A stretch of DNA of 64,000 nucleotides from SVQP01 sp045594705. Lineage in GTDB: Bacteria; Bacillota; Clostridia; Oscillospirales; CAG-272. Position 1 is the first letter of the stretch. Every line of letters begins with the position of its first letter. The notes beneath the pieces were generated by a model. It searched no databases. It saw nothing but the letters and a program-made list of their open reading frames with translations, and had not been told where the DNA came from. The stretch is from assembly GCA_045594705.1 (NCBI GenBank), contig JAZNZB010000020.1, positions 1 through 64,000 on the forward strand, given 5' to 3'. The translations under genes were made by a program, and so were the position numbers. Positions 33,643 to 42,467 of this stretch are shown piece by piece.

Positions 33643-35151
33643 TCATTCTGCTTTTTTCTGTGCTTTGCGTCGGATCAGGCGTCTGATCAGAAGGGTCAGA
33701 ACGACCACGATCGCGATCGCTGCCACCACAGCCAAAAGTCCCGGAAGAACGGACATGACCGCGAATAAGAGAATGAAGAAAATCATACCGATGCCCGTGG
33801 TCTCGATCGGATTTTTCCACTTGCACAGCGTCACAGTATAGGCGCGCGTGGGTGTGGATCGCTCTGGCAGCGTGTATCCGTTCCGATCCTTTTTGTAGTC
33901 GTCGATCGAGACGCTGTTTTCCTCATCGGTCATGATCTTTTGCTTGGTATTGATCCTGACCGTGTATTTTCCTACCGTTTTCCAATCAAATCCACCGTGG
34001 AAATGATAGGTGAAGGTGGCTGCCTTGGGGCTGTAATAGTCCATGACGTCGGGATACACCGGTAAAGTAATGGAATTGACCGTACTCTCGCCTGCGCCCA
34101 GCGTGACGTCATAGGTAAGAAAGCACTGCAGATTGGACGTGACGTCCAGCTCGACAGACACGCGGTGGCCCTGCTGCTTGCTATATCCCAGCAGGCAGCT
34201 GTCCTCCATGTGGCAATAGTCCATCATGTCCAGCACGGCGTTGTACCAATCGTGCTCGGAAATGCCTGCATTCGGGTCGTACTCGCTCATGGCAAGCTCG
34301 CCAAAGGTGATGCTTTTCTTGTCAACAACGCGCACACCGGCACCCTGGACGCGTTTGCCGTCGTCCAGCAGCTTCCAATTCACTTCTCCGACGTCCTCGC
34401 CCAGCACGTACAGCGTCACAAGCGAATCCTCCGAAACGCGCACGCGCAATCTTGGCGTTCCGCTTTCCTCAAGCACGTTGACGTTGCGATCGGAAAAGAT
34501 CAGCGTGCGGGATGCGTCGTACTCAAAGGGAGCGGTCATGTCGTAATAAAAGTACCCGTCCTCGTCAAGCTCGGAATAGGGCTGATAAGTATATACCGTG
34601 ACAGGCAGATCGGGCGACAGGAGTGCATGCCCCGCATAGGAGTCGTGCAATTCCTCGGCATACTCACGGGGATCGTAGCCGTTATAGCCGGTCCGATAGC
34701 CCTGCGGAAAGGACGTCCATACGTGACGCAGCTCGGGCGTGATACGCTCGCCATCCAGCTCGACCGTGTAAAGTGCGGTGCGCTGTGCGCTCGTTGCACT
34801 CCTCTCTGCATACGAGGGCAGATCCCCCGCAGCAAACATCATTTTTACCGTTTGCTCGGTGTCGGTGGGGTTGGAAAAGGTATAATCCAGGCGCAGCGTT
34901 GAGGAATACGACTCCAAGATCTCCGATTCGTCAAATTCATCTGCCGGCAGCTCGGGGATATCGTAGGTCAGCGCCAGGCTGTCCATGCAGAGCTGACTCT
35001 TGCGCCCCTCTGGGAAGACACCAAAGACGTCTATACCGGGCTCAGGCTCCAGCGACGACATGGCAGACACGGGCAGGACGGCCAAGGCGCACAGCAAAAT
35101 TGCCATCGCGCCTGCAGCCGGGTGCTTGAAAAATTTTTGATATCGATTCAT
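33643..35151 (-). CDS. Anchored surface protein paralog 4 (unknown family)
   Basis: This is a 502-residue protein with signal peptide (...LPVSA), a large extracellular part and one C-terminal TM (about 455-485) with the basic tail RRLIRRKAQKK. Blocks shared by the four neighbours are YVLGEDVGEVNW, ITFGELAMSEYDPNAGISEH, DWYNAV and a YPDVMDYYSP segment. The N-terminal half carries the shared NPTD turn (YTFSNPTDTEQTVKMMF), suggesting an immunoglobulin-like or DUF-type beta domain. The ATG at 35151 has GGAGG 7 nt upstream. It is the last gene of the four-gene operon. Function unknown. Confidence 0.8.
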   Translation of the reverse strand: MNRYQKFFKHPAAGAMAILLCALAVLPVSAMSSLEPEPGIDVFGVFPEGRKSQLCMDSLALTYDIPELPADEFDESEILESYSSTLRLDYTFSNPTDTEQTVKMMFAAGDLPSYAERSATSAQRTALYTVELDGERITPELRHVWTSFPQGYRTGYNGYDPREYAEELHDSYAGHALLSPDLPVTVYTYQPYSELDEDGYFYYDMTAPFEYDASRTLIFSDRNVNVLEESGTPRLRVRVSEDSLVTLYVLGEDVGEVNWKLLDDGKRVQGAGVRVVDKKSITFGELAMSEYDPNAGISEHDWYNAVLDMMDYCHMEDSCLLGYSKQQGHRVSVELDVTSNLQCFLTYDVTLGAGESTVNSITLPVYPDVMDYYSPKAATFTYHFHGGFDWKTVGKYTVRINTKQKIMTDEENSVSIDDYKKDRNGYTLPERSTPTRAYTVTLCKWKNPIETTGIGMIFFILLFAVMSVLPGLLAVVAAIAIVVVLTLLIRRLIRRKAQKKAE

Positions 35152-35211
35152 AAATTGTCCTCCGATTCGTTTAGCCTTCATCAATCAGGACAGGATTCTT
35201 CCGTTTTGGTT

Positions 35212-36696
35212 TCACTCTTGCTGCATTTTTTTGCGTTTTTTGCGCTTGATGATCGCACGGACAATCAAAATCACAATCGCGACGGGCAGCGCAACGGCAA
35301 GCACCGGGACCAGCACGACGATCAGGATCAACACAATCATCAGCACCGAATAGGCATTGAATACGCGCTTGGGATTTTCCGTGGAGCTGAGCGTAAACAC
35401 CAGATCCCGCTCGGGCAGACCGTCAAGGTGCAGCTCGTAGCCCGCCTCGGTCTTGGTCCACTCCCCCGGAGCTATGCTAAACTCTCCCTTTCGTTCCTTG
35501 ACCATGACGTACGGCGTGTTGACGTAAATATCCAACGTGCCGAACTCCTTCCAGAGCGAGGCGGGCGAGGTCAGATATTCATAGACGTAGATCGGAACGT
35601 CGTACCCTCCGTCAATATTCGGATAAAGCGGGGCTTTTACGGTATTGGTCAAACGCTCACCCGGTGCGAGCGTGATCTGATACTCGTACCATTGCAAAAG
35701 ATTCCCGGAAATATCCCAGTCGTTCACGACACCGCCATACAGACCGATCGGCTTACCCGACTGCTCCAGCTGCGCCACAACTGCATTGAACCAATCGTGC
35801 GCCGCGATCCCCGACGCGGGATCATAGGCTTGCATGGCAAGCTCGCCAAAGGTGGTGCTTGTCTTGTCCACCACGCTCATACTGCCCTCGATCCGCGTTT
35901 CCAGGGAGCCGTTTTCATAAAACTCCCATTCCAAGGTCCCGACGTCCTCGCCAAACACGTACACCGTGATTTCGGGATCGGACAGGTGCACGGAAGCAAA
36001 GCCCGCATTTCCGCTCTCATCAGAGCTGTATCCGCTCATATGCTCCAGCATAAAGCGCGTCTTTTCCAATGCTCCGTCAAAATACGTAGCCGCACGCGCC
36101 GCGCGGTAGGTCTCACGGTCCACGCCGCTGACGCTGTAGGTGTAGATATATACGGGAAAATCAAAGGTCAAAAAGCTGTCGGTACGGTAATCGCTGTACA
36201 GCTTCGCCATTTCCTCGGCAGGGTCAAAATCATAAAGCGATCCGCCCCAATAGCTGTGCCGAACCACGGTATCCACGTCTGCTCCGTTGACCTGTGCTCC
36301 GTATTTGGAAGCATTGTCGGGGGTGACGTATTCTCCCAGCTCGGAATTGTAAAATTCTGCGTAATAGGGGTTGATGCCAAACGGAAACAGCAGATTTGCC
36401 GTGACCGTCATGTCACTTGGATTATAAAAGGTATACTCTGCCGTCACGCTTGCATCATAATCCAGAAATTCTTGGGCGCTGCTAAAGTGATTTACGGGAA
36501 ATTCCGCAATATCAAAGGTCAGCGTTTCGTGCTCGACCACCAACGGACATTCCCCATCGGTGACCAGCACACCCGAAGCGTTGACGCCCTCCCAATACGA
36601 CTGCGCGGAATTGGCGGACGCGGGCAGGATGGCAAGCAGGCACAGAAGTGCGGCTAAGAGAGCCGTGAAAGCCGCTTTGATTTGCTTACTCTTCAT
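35212..36696 (-). CDS. Anchored surface protein paralog 3 (unknown family)
   Basis: This 494-residue paralog has signal peptide (...LPASA), the NPSD turn in YTFYNPSDMTVTANLLFPFG, YVFGEDVGTLEWEF, STTFGELAMQAYDPASGIAAH, DWFNAV, then LAPGERLTN and YPNIDGGYDVP, and one TM near 450-475 followed by RAIIKRKKRKK. Its start overlaps the stop of the upstream paralog by 11 nt, indicating coupling. No enzyme motif is seen. Confidence 0.8.
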   Translation of the reverse strand: MKSKQIKAAFTALLAALLCLLAILPASANSAQSYWEGVNASGVLVTDGECPLVVEHETLTFDIAEFPVNHFSSAQEFLDYDASVTAEYTFYNPSDMTVTANLLFPFGINPYYAEFYNSELGEYVTPDNASKYGAQVNGADVDTVVRHSYWGGSLYDFDPAEEMAKLYSDYRTDSFLTFDFPVYIYTYSVSGVDRETYRAARAATYFDGALEKTRFMLEHMSGYSSDESGNAGFASVHLSDPEITVYVFGEDVGTLEWEFYENGSLETRIEGSMSVVDKTSTTFGELAMQAYDPASGIAAHDWFNAVVAQLEQSGKPIGLYGGVVNDWDISGNLLQWYEYQITLAPGERLTNTVKAPLYPNIDGGYDVPIYVYEYLTSPASLWKEFGTLDIYVNTPYVMVKERKGEFSIAPGEWTKTEAGYELHLDGLPERDLVFTLSSTENPKRVFNAYSVLMIVLILIVVLVPVLAVALPVAIVILIVRAIIKRKKRKKMQQE

Positions 36697-38257
36697 CGTT
36701 TTTCTCCTTTTCCTCCCCTTCTGTTTCTGTGATTTTCTCGGGCTGCGGCGGGATTTGCTCTGCTGCCCTTCTCTTTTTCCTTACTTTTCTGACGATCAGA
36801 AAGATGATCAGCGCAAGAATTGCCAAAGGCACCGCCACGGGAAGGATGACACAAACAAACAGTGCGATCAGAATCACAAGCAAATACAAAAGCAATGCAA
36901 TAATTGAACTGTCAAACGGTTTTTGCTTTTCGCAGACAGAGATCACCAGATAGTCAAAATCCGTATCTCCCTCCCAGCAATAGCCGTCCTCGGTTTGCTC
37001 ATATTCCTTTTGGCTCGGAGTGGGGGCATCCACGTCACACAAATACAGATCGGTCAGAATGCGCACGCTTGTCGGTCCGCACGTGCTCCAGGCTTCCGCT
37101 GCCGTCATGGCAAAGGCGTAGGTATATACCGACGGACTGTAATAACCGTGCTCAAACGGATGCAGAGGTGCCGTGACTTTCACCGTAGCACTCTGCCCCG
37201 GTGCCAGCGTAAGATCAAAGCTGTTCCAGGCTTGCAGGTTGCTCTCATTAAGCTCCACCGTATCTCCCATATACGTCACGGCAGTACCCTCGGTCCGATT
37301 GCTCGTGATATATGCAACAACTGCATTATAGTAGTCGATTTCGGATACACTTCCCTGCGCGTCATAGCCTTTCATAATCAGCTCGTAAAAGGACATTGTG
37401 GTTTTTGAAACCAACGTCACGCGCGCGTCCAATCGGTCTCCGTCCGCATCCACCGTCCAAGCCACCTCTCCTACGTCTGCGCCGATCGAATAGACGGTGG
37501 GGTTTTCACGATTAAACCCGGGAAAAGAAATTCTTACCTTGTTCTCTCCCGCATTGGCAGGATACCACGCATTGGCAGGATACCACGCATCGGTGACAAG
37601 CACCGCGCACCTTGACGGATCGGCAACCAAAGAGCCCGACACTTCAAACATATTATCCTTTTGCGAGGTATCGTATTCGGTGCGATAGGCATATACGTAA
37701 ACGGTCGCATCCGGTGCAAGAAGGGAGTGCGGAACGTAAGTATCCGAATAATAAGCAAGAAATGCTGAGGCAGGGTCACGTTTTCCAAGTTGCGTGGGTG
37801 CGTGATAGTAGCTGTTATCCGGCGTATAGGAATGGCGCTGCTGCGCCTGTACCTGTTCCCCATCGATCTCCACGGTGTACTTATTTGCATCCGTGCCGTC
37901 CGGCAGATCGTATGCATACCAGGGATCAGTGCCGATGGGCGTCAACATACGCTCGGTGACGGTCTGATCGGTGGGATTGTGTATCGTATACGTGGCTATC
38001 GTATTTGCACTGTACGCAAGAAACTCTTCTTCGGTCTTGTACCGACTCTCGGGCGGCAGCTCACAGGCGTTCAGTTCAATCTCGGTACGTTCCAGCGCAA
38101 GCGCGGTGGCCCCGTCCGCAACGAACAAACCACCCGCCACGCTGCCGGCATATGGCCCCGCGGGGTCAATGGCAGCAGATGCAGGCATGACGGCAAGGGC
38201 GCAAAGCAAAATGCAGAGTGCCATGATACAAGACAGCTTTTGGATCGAATATTTCAT
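36686..38257 (-). CDS. Anchored surface protein paralog 2 (unknown family)
   Basis: This 523-residue paralog shares the NPTD turn (YTIHNPTDQTVTERMLTPIG), YSIGADVGEVAW, FYELIMKGYDAQGSVSE, DYYNAV, LAPGQSATV and a C-terminal TM, but its cytoplasmic tail is longer (KVRKKRRAAEQ...EEKEKNDEE). It contains an 18-nt in-frame tandem duplication giving AWYPANAWYPAN. Either ATG of a tandem pair at 38257-38260 can serve; the inner one has better spacing to GGAG. Confidence 0.8.
   Translation of the reverse strand: MKYSIQKLSCIMALCILLCALAVMPASAAIDPAGPYAGSVAGGLFVADGATALALERTEIELNACELPPESRYKTEEEFLAYSANTIATYTIHNPTDQTVTERMLTPIGTDPWYAYDLPDGTDANKYTVEIDGEQVQAQQRHSYTPDNSYYHAPTQLGKRDPASAFLAYYSDTYVPHSLLAPDATVYVYAYRTEYDTSQKDNMFEVSGSLVADPSRCAVLVTDAWYPANAWYPANAGENKVRISFPGFNRENPTVYSIGADVGEVAWTVDADGDRLDARVTLVSKTTMSFYELIMKGYDAQGSVSEIDYYNAVVAYITSNRTEGTAVTYMGDTVELNESNLQAWNSFDLTLAPGQSATVKVTAPLHPFEHGYYSPSVYTYAFAMTAAEAWSTCGPTSVRILTDLYLCDVDAPTPSQKEYEQTEDGYCWEGDTDFDYLVISVCEKQKPFDSSIIALLLYLLVILIALFVCVILPVAVPLAILALIIFLIVRKVRKKRRAAEQIPPQPEKITETEGEEKEKNDEE
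37551..37586 (-). repeat. 18-bp in-frame tandem duplication
   Basis: GCATTGGCAGGATACCAC occurs twice in direct succession and is followed by a diverged start of a third unit (GCATCGG). It adds six residues in the anchored protein without breaking the frame. Confidence 0.9.
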
Positions 38258-38290
38258 CATTTTGCTCCTTTCTCTTCCGTTTTTTCTGTG

Positions 38291-39805
38291 TCAATCCGCC
38301 TCCGGGTCACTCGGCGGATCTTTCGGTTGGGTTTTGATCAGTTTTTTGACTCTTGCGTGCAAGATCGCGGCGCGGATCAGCTTGACAAGACCGATGATCG
38401 CAAGCACGAAAAGCGCAAGGAGCACGATCAGCACAAGCAGCAAAAGCCCCAGGCCGCTGTATAGAGTATCCCCGATCCAGTTGAATGGGATCTTGGTCTT
38501 GCAGACCGAGAACAGGATCATTTCCTCGCTCGGATAGGGATGGTCAATGATCAGCTTATATTCTCCCTTGGGAATGGTATAATCCGAGCCATACGAGCTT
38601 GCATCCACCGTGGCATAGCCGGGCGTATGCACGTGCAGCTCGACCCTGCCCACCGATGCAAAGCGGCCAAGCCCCTCTATATCGTAAGCGTATTCGTACA
38701 CGCAGGGCGCATACCAGTTCATAATATCGGGATACGCAGGCGTGAGGGTAACCAGCTCGGCACGCTCGCCCGGTTCAAGTGCGATCTCAAAGATCAGCCA
38801 GCCCTGCAGATACTCGTACACGTTGTGCGAGCGCAGCGCGCTATGCAGGCCATTATCTGCAAAATACAAATAAACAGCGTTATACCAATCCATTTCGGAC
38901 ACGCCGTACGCAGCATCGTAGTACTGCATGGCAAGATCCTTGAACGTGATCTGCCTTTTGCCTTCAAACGCTACGGTCACGTTGCCCGGATCGGACTCTG
39001 CGCCCTCCCAAGGCTCGGCCTCCCAGGAAAGCGCGTCGATATCCTGACCGATCACGTAAACCTCAAAGGTTTCTCCATGCTCACTTGCATATGCAAACAG
39101 CTTGCCGCGGCTCCAAGCGCCGCTATCCACGTAAACGCACGTCGCCTGAACGTCCACGTAAGGGTGATCCTTTGCGACCAAGCGAAAATCCGTCAACTTG
39201 CAGCCGTCAGGATTGCTTACTTTGTAAGTATGTACGGTCACGGTCTGCTCGGGGTAAAACATCTCGTCGGTCAGATACACTTGCGCGGGAAGTGTTTGGT
39301 CATCGTACGCGCCCGACCACATGGGCTCACGCGTATCATCCCTTTGCGGATACTTTGTAAGTGTATGGCGCACAGTGGCCTCGACACTCTGCCCCTTGAA
39401 GGTGATGCTGTACGCACCCTCGTAGGGCAGCACGGCTTCAAGCGGCTCATCTCCGCTCGTATAATCGGGTTCCTTGCAAAGCGGAATGGCCATGACCTCG
39501 CTGACGCGCTCGTCCGTGGGGTTATACAGCGCGTAGGTTGAGCCGACCACCGAGTAATGCTTCCATACGCTCTCGGTGCTGTCCTGCTGCTTGGGCTCGG
39601 GCGGCAGATCCACGTCCACGTCCACGCGCAAGGACTCCAGCTGCAGCACGCTGCTTTTTGCAAGCGGTGCGGCACCGTACGCGCGCGAACCGGGATACGG
39701 AGAGACGCCAAAAGCAAAAGAAGGCATGACGGCAAGGACGCAAAGCAAAATTGCCGTCGCGCCTGCCGTCATGCTCTTGAGTATGGCTGTGAAATTTTTC
39801 TTCAT
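38291..39805 (-). CDS. Anchored surface protein paralog 1 (unknown family)
   Basis: This 504-residue paralog is the first gene of the operon. It has signal peptide (...MPSFA), NPTDERVSEVMAIPL, YVIGQDIDALSWEAE, ITFKDLAMQYYDAAYGVSEM, DWYNAV, LEPGERAEL, YPDIMNWYAP and a C-terminal TM with the tail RAAILHARVKK. It is the most divergent of the four. The ATG at 39805 has GGAGG 8 nt upstream. No clear SigA promoter was found before it. Confidence 0.8.
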   Translation of the reverse strand: MKKNFTAILKSMTAGATAILLCVLAVMPSFAFGVSPYPGSRAYGAAPLAKSSVLQLESLRVDVDVDLPPEPKQQDSTESVWKHYSVVGSTYALYNPTDERVSEVMAIPLCKEPDYTSGDEPLEAVLPYEGAYSITFKGQSVEATVRHTLTKYPQRDDTREPMWSGAYDDQTLPAQVYLTDEMFYPEQTVTVHTYKVSNPDGCKLTDFRLVAKDHPYVDVQATCVYVDSGAWSRGKLFAYASEHGETFEVYVIGQDIDALSWEAEPWEGAESDPGNVTVAFEGKRQITFKDLAMQYYDAAYGVSEMDWYNAVYLYFADNGLHSALRSHNVYEYLQGWLIFEIALEPGERAELVTLTPAYPDIMNWYAPCVYEYAYDIEGLGRFASVGRVELHVHTPGYATVDASSYGSDYTIPKGEYKLIIDHPYPSEEMILFSVCKTKIPFNWIGDTLYSGLGLLLLVLIVLLALFVLAIIGLVKLIRAAILHARVKKLIKTQPKDPPSDPEAD

Positions 39806-39924
39806 AGACGTTTCCTCCAAATCATAATGCGGTTGGGGGCTTCTATCTATACAGTCGGGAAAAATGTGTTTTCGTTCCGATTTTCGCCAAAAAAGGTTTG
39901 TTAATATTTTATGAACTGTTCGGA

Positions 39925-40296
39925 TCAGTCTCCGTACAGTCTGTCCAGGTCGTAGAATTCTCTTGCTTCGCGGCTGAACACGTGCACGATGACGTGGCTG
40001 TAATCCAGCACGATCCAGGAGTTGTTGCCTCTGCCCTCCACGGCCTCGGCCTTGATATCTCTCTCTTCCATCTTGAACTCCACCTCGCCTGCCAATGCCT
40101 TGACGTGCGTGGAGGAGGTGCCGTTTGCCAGCACGAAATAATCCGCGATGTCGGTCTTTTCCTTGATCTCTACGATCTTGATATCCTTGGCTCTGGTGTC
40201 CTCTAAAATCTCGGCAATGGCCTCTGCCAGCTGCAGAGGAGTTGCACCGACCAGCGAGGGCTTCTTTGCATTTTCATTGTTCAGGATCTCTTCCAT
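39925..40296 (-). CDS. rsfS: Ribosome silencing factor RsfS
   Basis: This 123-residue protein has the RsfS/DUF143 fold: AEAIAEILEDTRAKDI, IADYFVLANGTSSTHVKALA, WIVLDYSHVIVHVF and the end REFYDLDRLYGD. It binds ribosomal protein L14 and blocks subunit joining in starvation. The ATG at 40296 has AAGGA upstream and gives normal length. It is the last gene of the housekeeping run, 25 nt after yqeK. Confidence 0.96.
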   Translation of the reverse strand: MEEILNNENAKKPSLVGATPLQLAEAIAEILEDTRAKDIKIVEIKEKTDIADYFVLANGTSSTHVKALAGEVEFKMEERDIKAEAVEGRGNNSWIVLDYSHVIVHVFSREAREFYDLDRLYGD

Positions 40297-40321
40297 GTGT
40301 ATATTCCTTTCAATTTTCGGT

Positions 40322-40960
40322 TTATTTTTCAATTCTCAGTTGCAAAATCAGACTGTTTCTTGCACAAAACGTGTCCGGGCTGACGGGTGCGCCGTCCTCC
40401 AAAAGCCCCGTGATGGTCATGTCAAACGACTGCACCAGCACGCGAGAAAGGTGCTCCCGGCGCGCGTCCTCAGGCATTTTTTCGGGCTCTGCATCCCAGA
40501 ATGCATGACGCAAGGTGACGCAATCGGGGAAGGTGCGCGACTCGTCGATATAGTCTGCAAGATACACGATCTGCTCGCAGAGCGTCATGCCTTCCCTGCC
40601 CGTGGTATGAAAGCGCACCGCCGAGATCACCTCGGGATCGGCAAACTCCGCATACTCCTCGGGGATGAGCAGCGCGGCCGTTTTTGCGTGCAGCGTCTTG
40701 GGGGCTGCCACGTCAAGCGCACTCACCTCTACGCCCTTCTCCTGCAAAAATGCCACGTGGCGATCTGTCTTCCATTCCTTGGTCACATCGTGCAGCAGTG
40801 CCGCGACGCGCAGCATTTGCTCCTTCTCGGGGCAATAAAGTGCTGCCAATCTTGCGGCCATTTGCTCAACGGCCAGCGTGTGCCGCGCGCGCTTTTCGGA
40901 CATGTCCGCCGTGACGCGCTCGCGCAGCGTCAAAATTTCGCTTTGGTTGTATTCTCTCAT
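40322..40960 (-). CDS. yqeK: HD-domain Ap4A hydrolase YqeK
   Basis: This 212-residue HD-domain protein has the metal site in RHTLAVEQMAARL, ALLHDVTKEW, LHAKTAALL and YLADYIDESRTFP, matching YqeK, the symmetrical diadenosine tetraphosphate hydrolase of Firmicutes. It overlaps nadD by 4 nt. The order nadD - yqeK - rsfS is conserved across Firmicutes. Confidence 0.94.
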   Translation of the reverse strand: MREYNQSEILTLRERVTADMSEKRARHTLAVEQMAARLAALYCPEKEQMLRVAALLHDVTKEWKTDRHVAFLQEKGVEVSALDVAAPKTLHAKTAALLIPEEYAEFADPEVISAVRFHTTGREGMTLCEQIVYLADYIDESRTFPDCVTLRHAFWDAEPEKMPEDARREHLSRVLVQSFDMTITGLLEDGAPVSPDTFCARNSLILQLRIEK

Positions 40961-41559
40961 AAATATAGTCCGTTTTCCTTGATATATGCGGCAACGCGTT
41001 CGGGCACAAGGCCGTCAATGCTCTGCCCTGCACGGATGCGCTCTCTGACCTCGGTGGAGCTGACCTCGATGGGGTCGGACACGATCCTGCGCACCACCTT
41101 ACCGTAGGTTTGGTTGTATTCTGCGATTCTTTGCACGATCTCCTCGTCCAGTGCCTTGTCGCTCTCGCGACGGATATAGACGGGATAGCACAGCTCGAAA
41201 ATGCGCTCGGGCGAGCGCCATGAGCCAAGCGTCAGCATCATATCCGTGCCCAAAAGCAGAAACAGACGGCGATCCTCGCCGGAGAGTGCCTGCAGGGTGT
41301 CCACCGTAAAGCTTTTGCCCTCCCGTCTGATTTCCATATCGCTGACAATTACGCCCTCCACGTCGGCAAACGCAAGCTCACACATGCGCAGTCTCTCGGC
41401 CGCCGTGACCTCACCGTCCATTGCCTTGTGCGGCGTCACGCCCGTGGGAATGACGTACAAAACGTCCAGCCACATCTGCTCCATAAACGCCTTGGCGGCC
41501 GCTACGTGTCCTTGGTGCACGGGGGAAAACGTGCCTCCGTAAATCCCGATACGCAGCAT
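40957..41559 (-). CDS. nadD: Nicotinate-nucleotide adenylyltransferase
   Basis: This is a 200-residue nucleotidyltransferase with GIYGGTFSPVHQGHV (the HxGH motif), SRP-like LLGTDMMLTLGSW, and the ISSTEVR-type end VSSTEVRERI. It makes deamido-NAD from nicotinate mononucleotide and ATP. The ATG at 41559 lies 2 nt after the yhbY stop, so it is read by coupling; the longer open frame lies in yhbY. Confidence 0.95.
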   Translation of the reverse strand: MLRIGIYGGTFSPVHQGHVAAAKAFMEQMWLDVLYVIPTGVTPHKAMDGEVTAAERLRMCELAFADVEGVIVSDMEIRREGKSFTVDTLQALSGEDRRLFLLLGTDMMLTLGSWRSPERIFELCYPVYIRRESDKALDEEIVQRIAEYNQTYGKVVRRIVSDPIEVSSTEVRERIRAGQSIDGLVPERVAAYIKENGLYL

Positions 41560-41561
41560 AC

Positions 41562-41855
41562 TTAAGGAAGCTCGATGCGATTCTTCTTTTTCTCGGAGCG
41601 ACGGTACAGAATGATCTTTTTGCCGATCACACCGCAAACCTCGGCTCCCAGCTCCTCGCCAAGCGCATCTGCCAGGTCGCGAGGGGTATATTCACAGTTA
41701 TCCAGAACGCCCAGCTTGATCAGCTCGCGGGCTTCAAGCGCGTCCGAAAAGGTCTTGATCATATTTTCGCTAAGGCCGTTTTTTCCGATCTGCATAATGG
41801 TAGGCAGGTCGGTTGCCAGACTGCGAAGATATGCTCTTTGCTTACTTGTAATCAT
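41562..41855 (-). CDS. yhbY: YhbY-type RNA-binding protein
   Basis: This 97-residue protein is a single CRM domain with SKQRAYLRSLA, IMQIGKNGLSENMI (the GxxG loop) and IGKKIILYRRS. Members bind pre-50S ribosomal particles. It lies 3 nt after rdgB. Confidence 0.95.
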   Translation of the reverse strand: MITSKQRAYLRSLATDLPTIMQIGKNGLSENMIKTFSDALEARELIKLGVLDNCEYTPRDLADALGEELGAEVCGVIGKKIILYRRSEKKKNRIELP

Positions 41856-41858
41856 ATC

Positions 41859-42464
41859 TTATTGTTCTCCGTTTTCTCGCTGCACCAGAAATTCCACCAG
41901 CAGCTGCATAGCCTTACCGCGGTGACTGATGCTGTTTTTCTCCTCTGCCGTCATCTCGGCATAGGTTTTCTCCATGGGCGGGTAGTAGAATAGCGGATCG
42001 TAGCCAAAGCCGCCCTCGCCCTTGTATTCGTGTGTGATCTCACCCTCGGTTCTGCCCTCAAAATAGTAGCCCTTGGAAAGATCCTCGGGGAAAACGCAGG
42101 CGATGCAGCAAACGAATGCGCCGCTTCTGTCCTGCTTATCCGCCAGATTCTTGAGCAGCAGCTGATTGTTTGCCTCGTCGTCTCCGTGCTCACCGCTGTA
42201 ACGCGCACTGTAAATGCCCGGAGCGCGGTCCAGCGCGTACACCTCAAGACCGGAATCGTCGCCCACGCCGATATATCCGCTCTTAGCAGCAGCGTGCGCC
42301 TTGATAAACGCGTTCTCGGCAAAGGTGCTGCCGTCCTCCTCGATCTCGTCGGTCAACCCAACGTCGTCAAGAGACAAAATTTCTGCGTCAAGCTCTGCTG
42401 CGGCGAGAATTTCGCGCAGCTCCTTGATCTTCTTTTTGTTGTGTGATGCAAGTACGATCTTCAT
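41859..42464 (-). CDS. rdgB: XTP/dITP diphosphatase (RdgB/HAM1)
   Basis: This 201-residue HAM1-family enzyme has LASHNKKKIKELREIL, TFAENAFIKAHAAA, GDDSGLEV, APGIYSARYSG, GFGYDPLFY and SHRGKAM. It removes deaminated purine triphosphates from the nucleotide pool. It is 3 nt after ftsY. Confidence 0.96.
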   Translation of the reverse strand: MKIVLASHNKKKIKELREILAAAELDAEILSLDDVGLTDEIEEDGSTFAENAFIKAHAAAKSGYIGVGDDSGLEVYALDRAPGIYSARYSGEHGDDEANNQLLLKNLADKQDRSGAFVCCIACVFPEDLSKGYYFEGRTEGEITHEYKGEGGFGYDPLFYYPPMEKTYAEMTAEEKNSISHRGKAMQLLVEFLVQRENGEQ

Positions 42465-42467
42465 AAA

